Assembly (NCBI RefSeq): GCF_009299795.1
Contig: NZ_VIGP01000005.1
Coordinates: forward strand, 62,001-126,000
DNA: 64,000 nucleotides
Source: Brachybacterium subflavum
GTDB taxonomy: Bacteria > Actinomycetota > Actinomycetes > Actinomycetales > Dermabacteraceae
Direction of reading: 5' to 3'
Of the stretch, positions 43,135 through 51,640 are shown piece by piece. The position numbers were made by a program, and so were the translations under genes. Under the pieces are notes generated by a model. That model was not told where the DNA came from, searched no databases, and was given only the letters and a program-made list of their open reading frames with translations. How positions within the stretch are numbered: the stretch's first letter is position 1; every line of letters starts with the position of its first letter.

Positions 43135-44457
43135 TCAGCTCTCGCCGCACCTCCTCGGGAACACCACCAGGCGCTGGACGAGGAAGCTGAGCACGAACAG
43201 CGCCAGATCCGTCGTCACCTTCGCGACCAGCAGCGATGCCCCGAGCCCGACCAGGGCGTCCACGAGCAGCACCCCGGCCCCGAGCACGAGGGCGGCGAGC
43301 ACCGCGTAACGGGCGAGCGCCCTGCCCAGCGGTACGTCGGTCCCGCCGTCGAACACCACGCGCCGATTCAGCGCGAAGTTCCCGCTCGCGCTGAGCACGC
43401 GGGCGGTCGCGAGGGCGAGCCAGACCGGCGCGCCGAGAGCGGAGAACGCCAGGAACAGGACGGTGTCCAGGGCGAAGGCGAGCAGACCCGATCCCATGAA
43501 GGCGAGCACCGGGCCGAGCACCCGCAGGGAGTCGCGCACGGGACGGAAGTGGCTGGCCTCGTTGTCGTCCAGGTAGACGGTCTCGATGGGCACCTGATGC
43601 AGTCCGATGCCCTCGCGCCCGGCGCGAACGAGCATCGAGTACTCGTACTCGTAGCGGTCGCCGGGGATCGCCTCCGCCCAGGCCAGGCGGGAGGCGGGCA
43701 GGCCGCGCAGACCGGTCTGGGTGTCCCCGAGGCGCTCGCCGGACGCCAGTCGCAGCACCCACGAGCTCACCACGTTGCCCAGTCGCGAGCGCAGCGGCAC
43801 CTCGGAGCGGTCGAATCCGCGCACGCCGAGCACGAGGTCCGAGCGGGGCCGGGGCGGAGGGGCCGAGGCCGACGAATTGGCCTGATCCCCCGGAGCCGAC
43901 CGGCCGGGATCCGCGCAGGCGAGCGCACTGCCTCCGTCGGCCGACGGCTCGATCCCGTCGAGGACGTCGCGCACGCGGCGGATGTCGACGAGGGTGTGCT
44001 GGCCGTCGGCGTCGGCCGTGACCACGCCGCTGCCGGGTCGAGTCCCGCGCACGTGGGCGATGCCGGCGCGCAGGGCGCCGCCCTTGCCGCGGTTCTCCGG
44101 CAGGCGGAGGACCTCGGCGCCCTCGAGCTCACAGCGGTCGAAGACGACCTCGTAGTCGGGGCCGGAGCCGTCGTCGACCACGAGCACGTCGATGCCGTCG
44201 GCGGCCAGTGCCGACACCAGGTCCACGAGCGGACGCGCGGGCGCGAGCGCCGGGATCAGGACCACGGCGCGGCCCGGAGCGGGCGAACCGGACGTGGGAG
44301 TGGGCGAGTCGGAGGCAGGGGTGGGCGGGGCGGACGCCGCGGAGGCCCTGGCACGACCGGGACCGGTCGTTGCGGGCGCCTCGGTCGCGGAGCTTCCGGC
44401 GGGCGCCGGACGGGCGGCGGCCGTGCTGGGCCGCAGGTGCGGGCGGATCGTCACCAT
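43135..44457 (-). CDS. Dolichol-phosphate-mannose-synthase-like GT2 fused to a GtrA domain
   Basis: 440 residues from ATG 44457; GTG 44466, which overlaps the upstream stop as GTGA, is equally possible. After a Pro/Ser/Thr-rich head of about 60 residues comes a GT2 domain: VVLIPALAPARPLVDLVSAL, VLVVDDGSGPDYE, RLPENRGKGGALRAGI and VVTADADGQHTLVDI (DxD). TQTGLRGLPAS and YEYEYSMLVRAGREGIGLHQVPIETVYLD are typical of DPM-type enzymes. The last 125 residues form the four-helix GtrA domain (FMGSGLLAFALDTVLFLAFSAL, ASGNFALNRRVVF). It probably makes and flips a polyprenyl-P-sugar used to decorate cell-wall glycans. It is paired with the phosphodiester glycosidase gene. Confidence 0.85.
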   Translation of the reverse strand: MVTIRPHLRPSTAAARPAPAGSSATEAPATTGPGRARASAASAPPTPASDSPTPTSGSPAPGRAVVLIPALAPARPLVDLVSALAADGIDVLVVDDGSGPDYEVVFDRCELEGAEVLRLPENRGKGGALRAGIAHVRGTRPGSGVVTADADGQHTLVDIRRVRDVLDGIEPSADGGSALACADPGRSAPGDQANSSASAPPPRPRSDLVLGVRGFDRSEVPLRSRLGNVVSSWVLRLASGERLGDTQTGLRGLPASRLAWAEAIPGDRYEYEYSMLVRAGREGIGLHQVPIETVYLDDNEASHFRPVRDSLRVLGPVLAFMGSGLLAFALDTVLFLAFSALGAPVWLALATARVLSASGNFALNRRVVFDGGTDVPLGRALARYAVLAALVLGAGVLLVDALVGLGASLLVAKVTTDLALFVLSFLVQRLVVFPRRCGES

Positions 44458-44462
44458 CGCGA

Positions 44463-45491
44463 TCACCCGGCCACGTAGAGGATGTCGGAGGTGGCGCGCT
44501 CGCCGCCGTTGGAGGGCTCGTTGAGGATCTCGCCGTCGAAGATCATCACCGAGGAGCCGCCGCCGTCGAGGTTGTAGCCGCTCGTGCAGCCGAGGTCTGC
44601 GAGGATCTCGCCGAGCTCGGTGAGGCCGACGCCGCGGGAGTGCCCCTCGGACCTTCCGTCGACGACGAGGAAGACCAGGTGGTTCTCGCCGATCACGCCG
44701 ATCGCGGTGCGCGGCTGGTCGCCCTGGATCGAGTGGTTGCCGATGTTGGTGTCGATCTCGACGTCCTCGACGCCGTCGGGGACCTTCCCGTCCTCGAGCA
44801 CGGCGGGGCCGAAGCTCAGGGTGTTCCAGGCGCCGTCGTCCAGCAGCTCGTCGGCGCTGGTGGTGGTCTCGTCGTAGATCTCGATGCGTCCGTCGGCATA
44901 GAACACGAGACCGTCGCGGGCGGGTTCGTCGCGGTAGGTGACGCCGTTGCGGATGACGATGCCGGTGTCGCGGAAGCCGTAGTAGTCGCCGTTGATCGCG
45001 AGCACCGCCGAGTTGTCCGAGGCGATCTCGCTGGGCTTCTCGGTGATGTTCTGGCCGAACTCGTCCTGCGCGAAGGCCGAGCGCACGACCGTCGCGTCGT
45101 CGACCTCGATTTCCGCGGCGTACCAGGCCAGGGCCTCGGAGCCGCTGCCCGTCTGGGTCTCGGTGAGGGTGATCGTCGTGGTCGAGGAGGTGAACCCGGT
45201 GCTCGAGTACTCGCCGTCGGTCGCGAGCGCCGCGGTCTGCGCGGTGCCGGCCTCGGACTCGGCGGCGGAGACGTCGGAGACCTCGACCTTCTCCCGCAGG
45301 AAGCGATCGTAGGCCCAGGCCGCGGAGCCGCCGGTCCCGGCGAGCAGGGCGACGCCCGAGCCCAGCAGGACACGGCGGCGGATGACGCTGCGTCCGCGGT
45401 GGCTGCGCCGGCCCGACGGGGGCTGCTCGGGCGGATTCTGGCCCGGCGGGTTCGGCCCGGGATCTCGAGTGGGTGCGTGCGGTGTGCTCAT
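44463..45491 (-). CDS. Exported phosphodiester glycosidase (NAGPA) domain protein
   Basis: 342 residues. A cytoplasmic head rich in Pro/Arg precedes SVIRRRVLLGSGVALLAGTGGSAAWAY, a signal anchor with an Arg cluster. The NAGPA domain follows: NSAVLAINGDYYGFRDTGIVIRNGVTY, RTAIGVIGENHLVFLVVDGRSEGHSRGVGLTELGEILADLG and the hallmark GYNLDGGGSSVM, with DGGGSS as the active-site block. The family removes GlcNAc from phosphodiester-linked sugars and occurs in teichoic-acid and capsule turnover in bacteria. Its stop overlaps or abuts the GT2-GtrA start, so both likely act on the same glycan. ATG 45491 is chosen; the frame upstream is Arg-rich and runs through a hairpin. Confidence 0.82.
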   Translation of the reverse strand: MSTPHAPTRDPGPNPPGQNPPEQPPSGRRSHRGRSVIRRRVLLGSGVALLAGTGGSAAWAYDRFLREKVEVSDVSAAESEAGTAQTAALATDGEYSSTGFTSSTTTITLTETQTGSGSEALAWYAAEIEVDDATVVRSAFAQDEFGQNITEKPSEIASDNSAVLAINGDYYGFRDTGIVIRNGVTYRDEPARDGLVFYADGRIEIYDETTTSADELLDDGAWNTLSFGPAVLEDGKVPDGVEDVEIDTNIGNHSIQGDQPRTAIGVIGENHLVFLVVDGRSEGHSRGVGLTELGEILADLGCTSGYNLDGGGSSVMIFDGEILNEPSNGGERATSDILYVAG

Positions 45492-45622
45492 GCGCCACAG
45501 AGTCAGCGCGTGGGCTGTGCCCGGGACGTCGCCCCGGCTGTGGGGGTCCTGTGCGCCCCGCGGGAGTCGACGCATCGCCCCGCGTGCACCACGCTCCGCG
45601 CACCCATCGCGCCCCGCCCGCC

Positions 45623-45683
45623 GGTCGATCTGACGTTCGGGTGGGAATCGGGCGCGAATTCCCACCCGAACGTCAGATCGACC
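45623..45683. terminator. Perfect 26-bp-arm palindrome abutting a stop codon
   Basis: Arms 45623-45648 and 45658-45683 pair perfectly around a 9-nt loop (CGGGCGCGA). The right arm ends one base before the stop codon of the amidohydrolase gene (45684-45686 on the reverse strand). The arm core is GATCTGACGTTCGGGTGGG. It separates two genes read in the same direction, so it most likely ends the amidohydrolase transcript. Confidence 0.8.
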
Positions 45684-47153
45684 TCAGCGCGCGGAGGGGT
45701 GGGCGGCGAGGCGCTCCAGGGTCTCGTCGAGCGCGGCGCGGTCGCGGTAGGCGCCGTCGCGGACGACGCCGCGCACGTCGGCGAGCGCAGCGGCGTCGGC
45801 CGTCGGGTCCCCGCCCAGCAGCACCAGGTCCGCCTCGAAGCCGGCACGCACGGCACCGGCCCGGTCCTCGCGGCCGAAGAAGCGGGCGGCGTCGCTCGTG
45901 GCCGCGCGCAGGATCTTCGCGGGGCTCACGCCGGCCTCGGCGAGCAGGGCGAACTCGTCATGGAGGCCCAGGCCCGGGATCACCCAGCTGGCGCCGTTGG
46001 AGTCGGTGCCGGTGAGCATCGGGACGTCGGCGTCGGCGAGCACGCGCGTCATCCGCAGCTGCGCGTCCCAGTGCTCGGCGAGCGCCTCCCGCGTGGGGGC
46101 GGGGAGGTCCTCGAAGGTGTCGGTGACGGACTCCCAGAGCTCGAGCACGTCCGGCGCGATGAACCGCCTGCGGGGGTCCTCGCGGTGCCGGGGCGTGCCG
46201 GGGAACTGCTGGGTGTGCACGCGGATCAGCGTCGGGCACTGCCAGGTGTCGTTCGCCGCGAGCAGCTGCGCGAGGGACTCGGCGCGCTGGGCGTCGAAGC
46301 TGCGGTCCACGAGCCGGTAGTTCTCGGCGGTCTTGGCGCTGGTGCGGGCCGCGGGGTTGACCACGAGCTTCATGAGGAAGGGCTGGAAGATCCGGTTCGC
46401 GATCGGGGCGAGCCCGGGGATGCGCGGGAGGCTCGGGACGCCGCCGGCGTCCTTGCGCGCCTGCTGCTCGCGCCGCGAGGACGCCGCGTACAGCGAGACG
46501 CCGGTGCCCAGGTGCTCCATGCAGTGCATGCCGGCCTCGGAGGCCTCGCGGGCGTCGATGTCATCGGGCACATGGCCCACCACGTCCAGGCCGACCCTCT
46601 CGCCCTCGGCGATCGCGGCGAGCAGCGTGCTGCGATTGGTGAAGCCGGCCTTGACGAAGTCGGCGCCGCGCTCGGCCTGGTGGCGCACGGAGGCTGCGGC
46701 CCCCTTCGCGTCGGGCGCGGTGATCGGGGTGAGCAGGTCGCCGGGCAGGGCGAGCAGGCGCGGCGCCCCCTCGGGTGAGCGCAGCGTGCCCGCGGCGCGG
46801 CGGGCCAGCAGCTCGTCGCTGCCGGACATCTGCCGGTAGCCGGCGACGCCCGCGGCCAGCATGAGCGCATAGGTCGCGTCGACGTCCTCGGGGTTGTTCA
46901 GCGGGTGCGCGTGCGCATCGACGAAGGCGGGGACGACGAAGAGGCCCGCGCCGTCCACGACGTGCGCGCCGTGCTGCTGGTCGCCGTGCGCCCGCTGCTC
47001 GTCGTGCGCGCCGACCGCGGCGATCCTCTCCCCCTCCAGGCGCACGTCCTGATGGGCGGTGACCGCACCGCTCGCGGGGTCGACGACGGCGACGTCAGCC
47101 AGGACGACGGAGCCGGTGGCGGTGGGCGCGGGGACGTAGCTCGCGGTGGTCAT
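45684..47153 (-). CDS. Metal-dependent amidohydrolase (imidazolonepropionase/prolidase-like)
   Basis: 489 residues. The amidohydrolase fold shows VVDPASGAVTAHQDVRLEGERIAAVG (start of the beta sandwich), VPAFVDAHAHPLNN (HxH metal ligands), VKAGF (possible carboxylated or bridging Lys), VVGHVPD and CMEHLG (further His) and LTGTDSNGASWVIPGLGLHDEFALLAEAG (Asp ligand). SDAARFFGREDRAGAVRAGFEADLVLLGGDP is the usual C-terminal block. The substrate could be a cyclic amide or an Xaa-Pro dipeptide. A His-rich stretch (EQRAHGDQQHGAHVV) near the start is unusual. Monocistronic, ending at the perfect hairpin. Confidence 0.82.
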   Translation of the reverse strand: MTTASYVPAPTATGSVVLADVAVVDPASGAVTAHQDVRLEGERIAAVGAHDEQRAHGDQQHGAHVVDGAGLFVVPAFVDAHAHPLNNPEDVDATYALMLAAGVAGYRQMSGSDELLARRAAGTLRSPEGAPRLLALPGDLLTPITAPDAKGAAASVRHQAERGADFVKAGFTNRSTLLAAIAEGERVGLDVVGHVPDDIDAREASEAGMHCMEHLGTGVSLYAASSRREQQARKDAGGVPSLPRIPGLAPIANRIFQPFLMKLVVNPAARTSAKTAENYRLVDRSFDAQRAESLAQLLAANDTWQCPTLIRVHTQQFPGTPRHREDPRRRFIAPDVLELWESVTDTFEDLPAPTREALAEHWDAQLRMTRVLADADVPMLTGTDSNGASWVIPGLGLHDEFALLAEAGVSPAKILRAATSDAARFFGREDRAGAVRAGFEADLVLLGGDPTADAAALADVRGVVRDGAYRDRAALDETLERLAAHPSAR

Positions 47154-47247
47154 GCCCCGAGGCTATGCCCGGCGGCTGTGCTCCGGGGCCGCGCCCCGAG
47201 ACCGTGCCCCGGGGCCGCGCCACGAGGCCAGGCCAGAGTCCGCCGCC

Positions 47248-47838
47248 CTATGCCTCGAGGATGCGCTCGGCCGCCTCCGCGATGCTCATCCGCGAGGTGT
47301 CCGCCTCGATCGCGTCCGACGGGGCGGGCAGCTGAGGGATCGCGAGCACGTCGCGCAGGATGCCGGGGTCGGTGAGCTTGGTGCGCTCCGCCCGCTCGGG
47401 CGAGTCCACGCGGGCGGCGAGCTCGTCGGCCGACGCGGTGAGCCAGACGGGCACGAACCGCGCGCCGCGCTGGGCGGCGAGGTCCCGCAGACGCTGCACG
47501 TGGGCGGCGTTGTCCGGCTCGTCGGGAAGCCAGTTGGTGAACACGTGGGAGAGCTCGGCCGGCGCCGCGAGCGTCGCCTCGAGCACCACGTCGAGCACCC
47601 GTGCCCGCAGCGCGTCGGTGTCGGCGAGGTCGCGGCCGCCGCGGGCCAGACCCATGGGCACGAACACGGCGTTGTTGACCAGGTGGTTGTCCACGACGAT
47701 CGCGCCGGAGCGGCGCGCGAGCTCGCGCGCGATGCTCAGCTTCCCGACAGCGGGCGGGCCGACGAGGAAGAAGAGGCGGGAGGTCTCGGGGTGACCTTGG
47801 CGGTCGAGGTGGACGGGGTGGTCGGTGCTCATGGTCAT
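47248..47838 (-). CDS. P-loop nucleotide kinase-like protein (AAA_33-like)
   Basis: 196 residues. Walker A is FFLVGPPAVGKLSIARELARRSGAIVVDNHL (GxxxxGKL in place of GKS/T-T). VFTNWLPDE lies where a Walker-B-like strand should be, followed by VPVWLTASADELAARVDSPERAERTKLTDPGILRD, a lid with two or more Arg as in small-molecule kinases. The acceptor is unknown; relatives are often annotated as gluconate- or chloramphenicol-kinase-like. It is downstream of the proline-racemase-type gene on the same strand, 44 bp away, so possibly the last gene of that operon. ATG 47832 is an alternative start. Confidence 0.65.
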   Translation of the reverse strand: MTMSTDHPVHLDRQGHPETSRLFFLVGPPAVGKLSIARELARRSGAIVVDNHLVNNAVFVPMGLARGGRDLADTDALRARVLDVVLEATLAAPAELSHVFTNWLPDEPDNAAHVQRLRDLAAQRGARFVPVWLTASADELAARVDSPERAERTKLTDPGILRDVLAIPQLPAPSDAIEADTSRMSIAEAAERILEA

Positions 47839-47881
47839 CGAGCGTAGTGGGGCGGCTCGCCGGCCATGGCCCGTCGGTCCC

Positions 47882-48952
47882 TCAGAGGGTGAAGCCGGAG
47901 GGGAACGGGTCGCTCGCGTCCAGGACGATCTGCGAGAGCGCGGTGAGCCAGGCGCTGCCGGTGATCGTGGGCAGCACCGCCTCGGCCCCGTCGGCGCGTC
48001 CGGCTCCATCGGCACGGGCGGATCCGTCGGCGCGGGCGGCCCCGTCGGAACCGGAGATCCCGTCGATGCGGGTGGTCCCGACCAGGCGGCCGGTGAAGGA
48101 CGTGCCCAGGAGCGAGGTGCTCTCGAAGTCCTCCTCGAGGCCCAGCTCCCCGCGCGCATGGTGGATCGCCATGAGCGCGCTGGTGCCGGTGCCTCCGGGT
48201 GAGCGGTCCATCCAGCCGGGGTGGTTCACGAGCGCGTGGCGGGCGCGGCGCGCATCCGAGGCGGGGTCCAGGAGGATCGTGTGCTCGCAGCCCTCGTAGC
48301 CGGTCCCCGGATGGCGGGGCAGGATCTGCGCGTTCACCGCGTCCATGACGGCGCTGCCCGCGCGGATCAGATCGTCCGACGCCTCGCGGGCGACGCGCAG
48401 CCCGAGCGCGTCGGCGCCGAGGACGGCGTAGAAGTTCCCGCCGAAGCCGATGTCGACCGTGACCTCCCCGTACCCGGGAATGTCGATGCGCTGGTCGAGG
48501 GCATGGGCGAAGGAGGCGACGTTGGCGATGGTCACCGAGCGGGCCCGGCCGTCCCGCACCTCGACGTCGGCCGTGATGAGGCCGATCGGGGCGTCCAGGC
48601 GGATCCGGGTGACGGGCTCGGCGACCTCGACCATGCCGGTCTCCACGAGCGCGGTCGCGACGCCGATGGTGCCCGCGCCGCACATCGGCAGCGCGCCGGT
48701 GACCTCGATGAACAGCACGCCCCAGTCGGCGTCCTCGCGCGTGGGCGGCTGCAGGATCGCGCCCGACATCCAGCCGTTGCCGCGCGGCTCGCACATGAGC
48801 AGGGTGCGCAGGTCGTCGCGCTCGGCGGCCAAGTGGGCGCGGCGCTCCTCCATCGTCCTCCCGGGCAGCGGGGCCACTCCCCCGGTGACCACGCGCACCG
48901 GGAGCCCGGCGACGTGGGTGTCGACCACGGGCAGCAGGCGGCGGGCGCGCAT
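47882..48952 (-). CDS. Proline racemase superfamily protein with altered catalytic residues
   Basis: 356 residues. The fold marks are clear: VVDTHVAGLPVRVVTGG at the start, GWMSGAILQPPT, LPMCGAGTIGVATALVETG (the first Cys is kept, but the usual CGHG is CGAG), GFGGNFYAVLGADALG, and DRSPGGTGTSALMAI near residue 240. In racemases and epimerases the last block is DRSPCGTGT with the second catalytic Cys; trans-3-hydroxyproline dehydratases have Thr there. Here the codon is GGA, Gly, so racemisation is unlikely. A low-complexity insert with ARADGS-type repeats lies near the C-terminus. The ATG overlaps the stop of the Ldh2-type reductase gene, which would reduce the delta1-pyrroline-2-carboxylate made by a dehydratase. 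A dehydratase role is inferred. Confidence 0.8.
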   Translation of the reverse strand: MRARRLLPVVDTHVAGLPVRVVTGGVAPLPGRTMEERRAHLAAERDDLRTLLMCEPRGNGWMSGAILQPPTREDADWGVLFIEVTGALPMCGAGTIGVATALVETGMVEVAEPVTRIRLDAPIGLITADVEVRDGRARSVTIANVASFAHALDQRIDIPGYGEVTVDIGFGGNFYAVLGADALGLRVAREASDDLIRAGSAVMDAVNAQILPRHPGTGYEGCEHTILLDPASDARRARHALVNHPGWMDRSPGGTGTSALMAIHHARGELGLEEDFESTSLLGTSFTGRLVGTTRIDGISGSDGAARADGSARADGAGRADGAEAVLPTITGSAWLTALSQIVLDASDPFPSGFTL

Positions 48953-49968
48953 CAGCGCTCCTCCGTCGTCCCGGTGAGCTCGTCGATCAGCGCACGGGGC
49001 AGCTCGACCTCGGTGACCTCGTCCTTGCGACGTCCGAAGTCCACGCCGTGCTCCTCGTGCAGTCGGCGCAGGTGCTCCTCGGCCCGCTGCGGGTAGTCGC
49101 GCGCGAAGGCAGACGGGTCGATGGCGATCGCGAACATGCCCAGGCTCGGGGAGGTCTCCCCGGAGTCGAAGGGTGCGGCGTCCAGGGAGAACGAGCCGCC
49201 GGACATGGCCGCGAGCATCTCGACCATGAGCGCGATGTTCCCGCCTTTGACGCCGCCGAAGGGCAGCAGAGCCCCGGCGAGCGCCGCGCGGGCGTCGGTC
49301 GTGGGCTCGCCGTCCGGATCGAGCGCCCAGCCCTCGGGGATCGCGGATCCGTCGTCGGCGGCGTCGCGGATCTTCACCCAGGCGGTCTCGCTCGTGGCCT
49401 GGTCGAACATGCGCGGCCCGTCGGGGTGCGGGAGGGCGAAGGCGATCGGGTTCGTGCCGGTGACCTCCTCGCTCGCGCCGTGCACGGCCATCAGCGCGGG
49501 CGAGTTCGCGCCGGTCACGGCGATCAGCCCGTGCCCGGCGAGGCGGCTCGCATAGTCGCCGAGCTCCCCGGCGGTGAAGGCGTCGCGCACGGAGAGCACC
49601 GCGACCCCGCAGTCGCGGGCGGCGGCGACGAGGTCGTCCTCGGCGACGTCGAAGGCGAGCTGGGCGGTGCCGCCGTCGGCGTCGACCGCGATCACGGCGC
49701 GGCGGTCCGTGGTCACGCGCGGGCGAGCATCGGGCGCGATCCTCCCGGTGCGCAGGCCGTCGAGGTAGTCCGGCAGGTGGGTCGCGCCGATCGCGGACTT
49801 GCCGCGCCGCTCGGCGGAGACGACGGCCGCGGCGAGCGCGTCGGCGACCTCGTCGGAGCCGCCGGCCGCGCGCACCGACCCACGGCAGAGATCCGACAGC
49901 TCGTCCAGGGTGAGGCGACGGGTCGGGGCGGGCGCGGCAGGGCCGGAGGAAGCGGAGCTCGAGGTCAT
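48952..49968 (-). CDS. Malate/L-lactate dehydrogenase-type (Ldh2) NAD(P)H reductase, likely delta1-pyrroline-2-carboxylate reductase
   Basis: 338 residues. This family (YbiC/DpkA-like) reduces cyclic imines or 2-oxo acids. Visible blocks: TLDELSDLCRGSVRAAGGSDEVADALA, SAERRGKSAIGATHLPDYLDGLRTGRI with the catalytic His region, SVRDAFTAGELGDYASRLAGHGLIAVTGANSPALMAVHGA, VTGTNPIAFALPHPDG (NAD(P) loop) and LPFGGVKGGNIALMVEMLAAM. Its stop overlaps the start of the proline-racemase-family gene, so the two are translated together; the pair fits conversion of trans-3-hydroxyproline to proline. A malate or lactate substrate is less likely in this context. Confidence 0.85.
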   Translation of the reverse strand: MTSSSASSGPAAPAPTRRLTLDELSDLCRGSVRAAGGSDEVADALAAAVVSAERRGKSAIGATHLPDYLDGLRTGRIAPDARPRVTTDRRAVIAVDADGGTAQLAFDVAEDDLVAAARDCGVAVLSVRDAFTAGELGDYASRLAGHGLIAVTGANSPALMAVHGASEEVTGTNPIAFALPHPDGPRMFDQATSETAWVKIRDAADDGSAIPEGWALDPDGEPTTDARAALAGALLPFGGVKGGNIALMVEMLAAMSGGSFSLDAAPFDSGETSPSLGMFAIAIDPSAFARDYPQRAEEHLRRLHEEHGVDFGRRKDEVTEVELPRALIDELTGTTEER

Positions 49969-50130
49969 GGTCGTCCACGCTATCGGAGCGGCGCGCCCGG
50001 ATCGCGGGCGTCCGACGGGCGGGTGGGGGTGGGCGACGGACCGACGGGCGGCGCTCCCGACCCCGCCCCAGGCTCCGTCGCTACAGTGCCGAGGGGCCGG
50101 TGCCCCGCTCGCAGGGATCACACCCGCACC

Positions 50131-50185
50131 CCGACCCGAGCCGACCCGACCCGACCCGACCCGACCCGACCCGACCCGACCCGAC
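50131..50185. repeat. (CCGAC)n pentanucleotide microsatellite in the leader of the ABC ATPase gene
   Basis: Eleven 5-bp units, the second being CCGAG and the other ten exact; nine uninterrupted units span 50141-50185. The array ends 11 bases before the ATG at 50197, so it occupies the place of the 5' leader and possibly the promoter-to-start spacer. Confidence 0.9.
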
Positions 50186-50196
50186 AGAAAGCGATC

Positions 50197-50979
50197 ATGG
50201 CCTCTTCCGCCTCGTCCACCGCGCTCACCGCCTCCGACGTCCACGCCGGCTACCCGGGCCAGAGGGTCCTGGACGGCATCGATCTGGAGATCCGCTCGGG
50301 CCAGGCGCCCACGGGGCTGCTCGGGCCGTCGGGCGCGGGGAAGACGACGCTCATCGACGTGCTGCGCGGGGTCCTGAAGCCGACCTCCGGTCACGTCATG
50401 TACGAGGGTCGGAACGCGGCGAAGCTGCGCGGCGCGCATCGCAAGGCCTTCACGGCCGACGTCCGCTTCGTCTCCCAGTACGCGCTGACCGTCACCGATC
50501 CCCGCGCGAGCGTCACCGGGGCCCTGCAGAACGCCGCCCGGGAGGCGCGCAAGGGCGGCCGCACCCATGCGGTCTCGGTGCCGGAGATGCTCGCGACCGT
50601 GGGACTCGAGCCGCACTTCGAGGGCCGCACGCTGCGCTCGCTCTCCGGCGGGGAGCTGCAGAGGGTCGCGCTCGCGACGGCGCTCGCCACCCGCCCCGGC
50701 ATCCTCGTGCTCGACGAGCCGCTGACCGCGGTGGACCCGGGCATGCGCGGGGAGATCGCGGCGGGCCTGCGCGCCCGCGCCGACGAGCTGGGCGTGGGCA
50801 TGCTCATCGCCTCCCACGACCTCGAACTGCTCCAGCGCCTGTGCGAAGACGTCGCCTTCCTCGGCCAGGGGCGCATCCTCGCCCGCGGCACGATGCACGA
50901 GGTCCTCGCGAGCACCGAGCACTCGGCCATCCGGGACCTCGCGGCGAGCGCGCCGCTCGCGGTGCAGCGCTTCCGCTGA
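50197..50979 (+). CDS. ABC transporter ATP-binding protein (orphan)
   Basis: 260 residues, a single complete ATPase domain: Walker A GLLGPSGAGKTTLIDVLRG (residues about 40-58), Q-loop VRFVSQYALTV, signature LRSLSGGELQRVALATALA, Walker B ILVLDEPLTAVDPG and H-loop LIASHDLELL. No permease or binding-protein gene is adjacent, so its membrane partner is elsewhere. The ribosome site AGAAAG before the ATG is weak. It is convergent with mntP; the two stop codons touch as TGATCA with no intergenic base. The CCGAC microsatellite directly upstream could make its expression variable. Confidence 0.85.
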   Translation: MASSASSTALTASDVHAGYPGQRVLDGIDLEIRSGQAPTGLLGPSGAGKTTLIDVLRGVLKPTSGHVMYEGRNAAKLRGAHRKAFTADVRFVSQYALTVTDPRASVTGALQNAAREARKGGRTHAVSVPEMLATVGLEPHFEGRTLRSLSGGELQRVALATALATRPGILVLDEPLTAVDPGMRGEIAAGLRARADELGVGMLIASHDLELLQRLCEDVAFLGQGRILARGTMHEVLASTEHSAIRDLAASAPLAVQRFR

Positions 50980-51585
50980 TCAGACGCCCTGGAGCACCCC
51001 GAGGTGCTCGAGCAGGATCTGCAGGCCGATGAGGATGAGGATGACGCCGCCGATGACCTCGGCGGGCGTGCGGAAGCGCGCGCCGATCCTCTGGCCCAGG
51101 AACACGGCGACGAAGGACAGCACGAAGGTCACCACGCCGATCACGGGCACGGCAGCCCAGATCGAGAGCTTCGAGAAGGCGATCGAGATGCCGACGGCGA
51201 AGGCGTCGATGCTGGTCGCGACCGCGAGCACGGCCACCTCGCGCGGGATGACGCGATGGTCGGGGTGGTCGGGGTCCTCGGGGAGCTCCTCGGCCGGGCC
51301 GTCGGGCCGGAAGGCCTCCCAGATCATCTTGCCGCCCACGATCGCGAGCAGCCCGAAGGCGATCCAGTGGTCGACCTTGTCGACGTAGGAGCCGAAGGCG
51401 GCGCCGAGCAGCCAGCCCAGCAGGGGCATCACGGCCTGCGCGATGCCGAACGCGGCGGCGAGGACGAGCGCGTTGAACAGGAGCTTCCCGCGGATCTGCA
51501 GGCCGCGCCCGAGGGCGACCGCGAAGGCATCGGCGGAGACGCCCAGGGCCAGGATCAGAAGGGTGGCGGTGGTGGCCAGGGTCAT
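50980..51585 (-). CDS. mntP: Manganese efflux pump MntP
   Basis: 201 residues, six helices in two repeats. Both family signatures are present: LILALGVSADAFAVALGRGL near the N-terminus and LAVATSIDAFAVGISIAF in the second half, with the Asp residues in SADAFAV and SIDAFAV that are essential in MntP. The loop between the repeats is acidic and His-rich (PAEELPEDPDHPDHRVIP), which could bind metal. It exports Mn2+ when cytoplasmic levels rise. A manganese riboswitch lies upstream. Convergent with the ABC ATPase gene. Confidence 0.93.
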   Translation of the reverse strand: MTLATTATLLILALGVSADAFAVALGRGLQIRGKLLFNALVLAAAFGIAQAVMPLLGWLLGAAFGSYVDKVDHWIAFGLLAIVGGKMIWEAFRPDGPAEELPEDPDHPDHRVIPREVAVLAVATSIDAFAVGISIAFSKLSIWAAVPVIGVVTFVLSFVAVFLGQRIGARFRTPAEVIGGVILILIGLQILLEHLGVLQGV

Positions 51586-51640
51586 GGGGTCGGGACCTCA
51601 CGAGTCGGGCCGGCGGATGGAGTCCTCCGGCATGGTCTGA

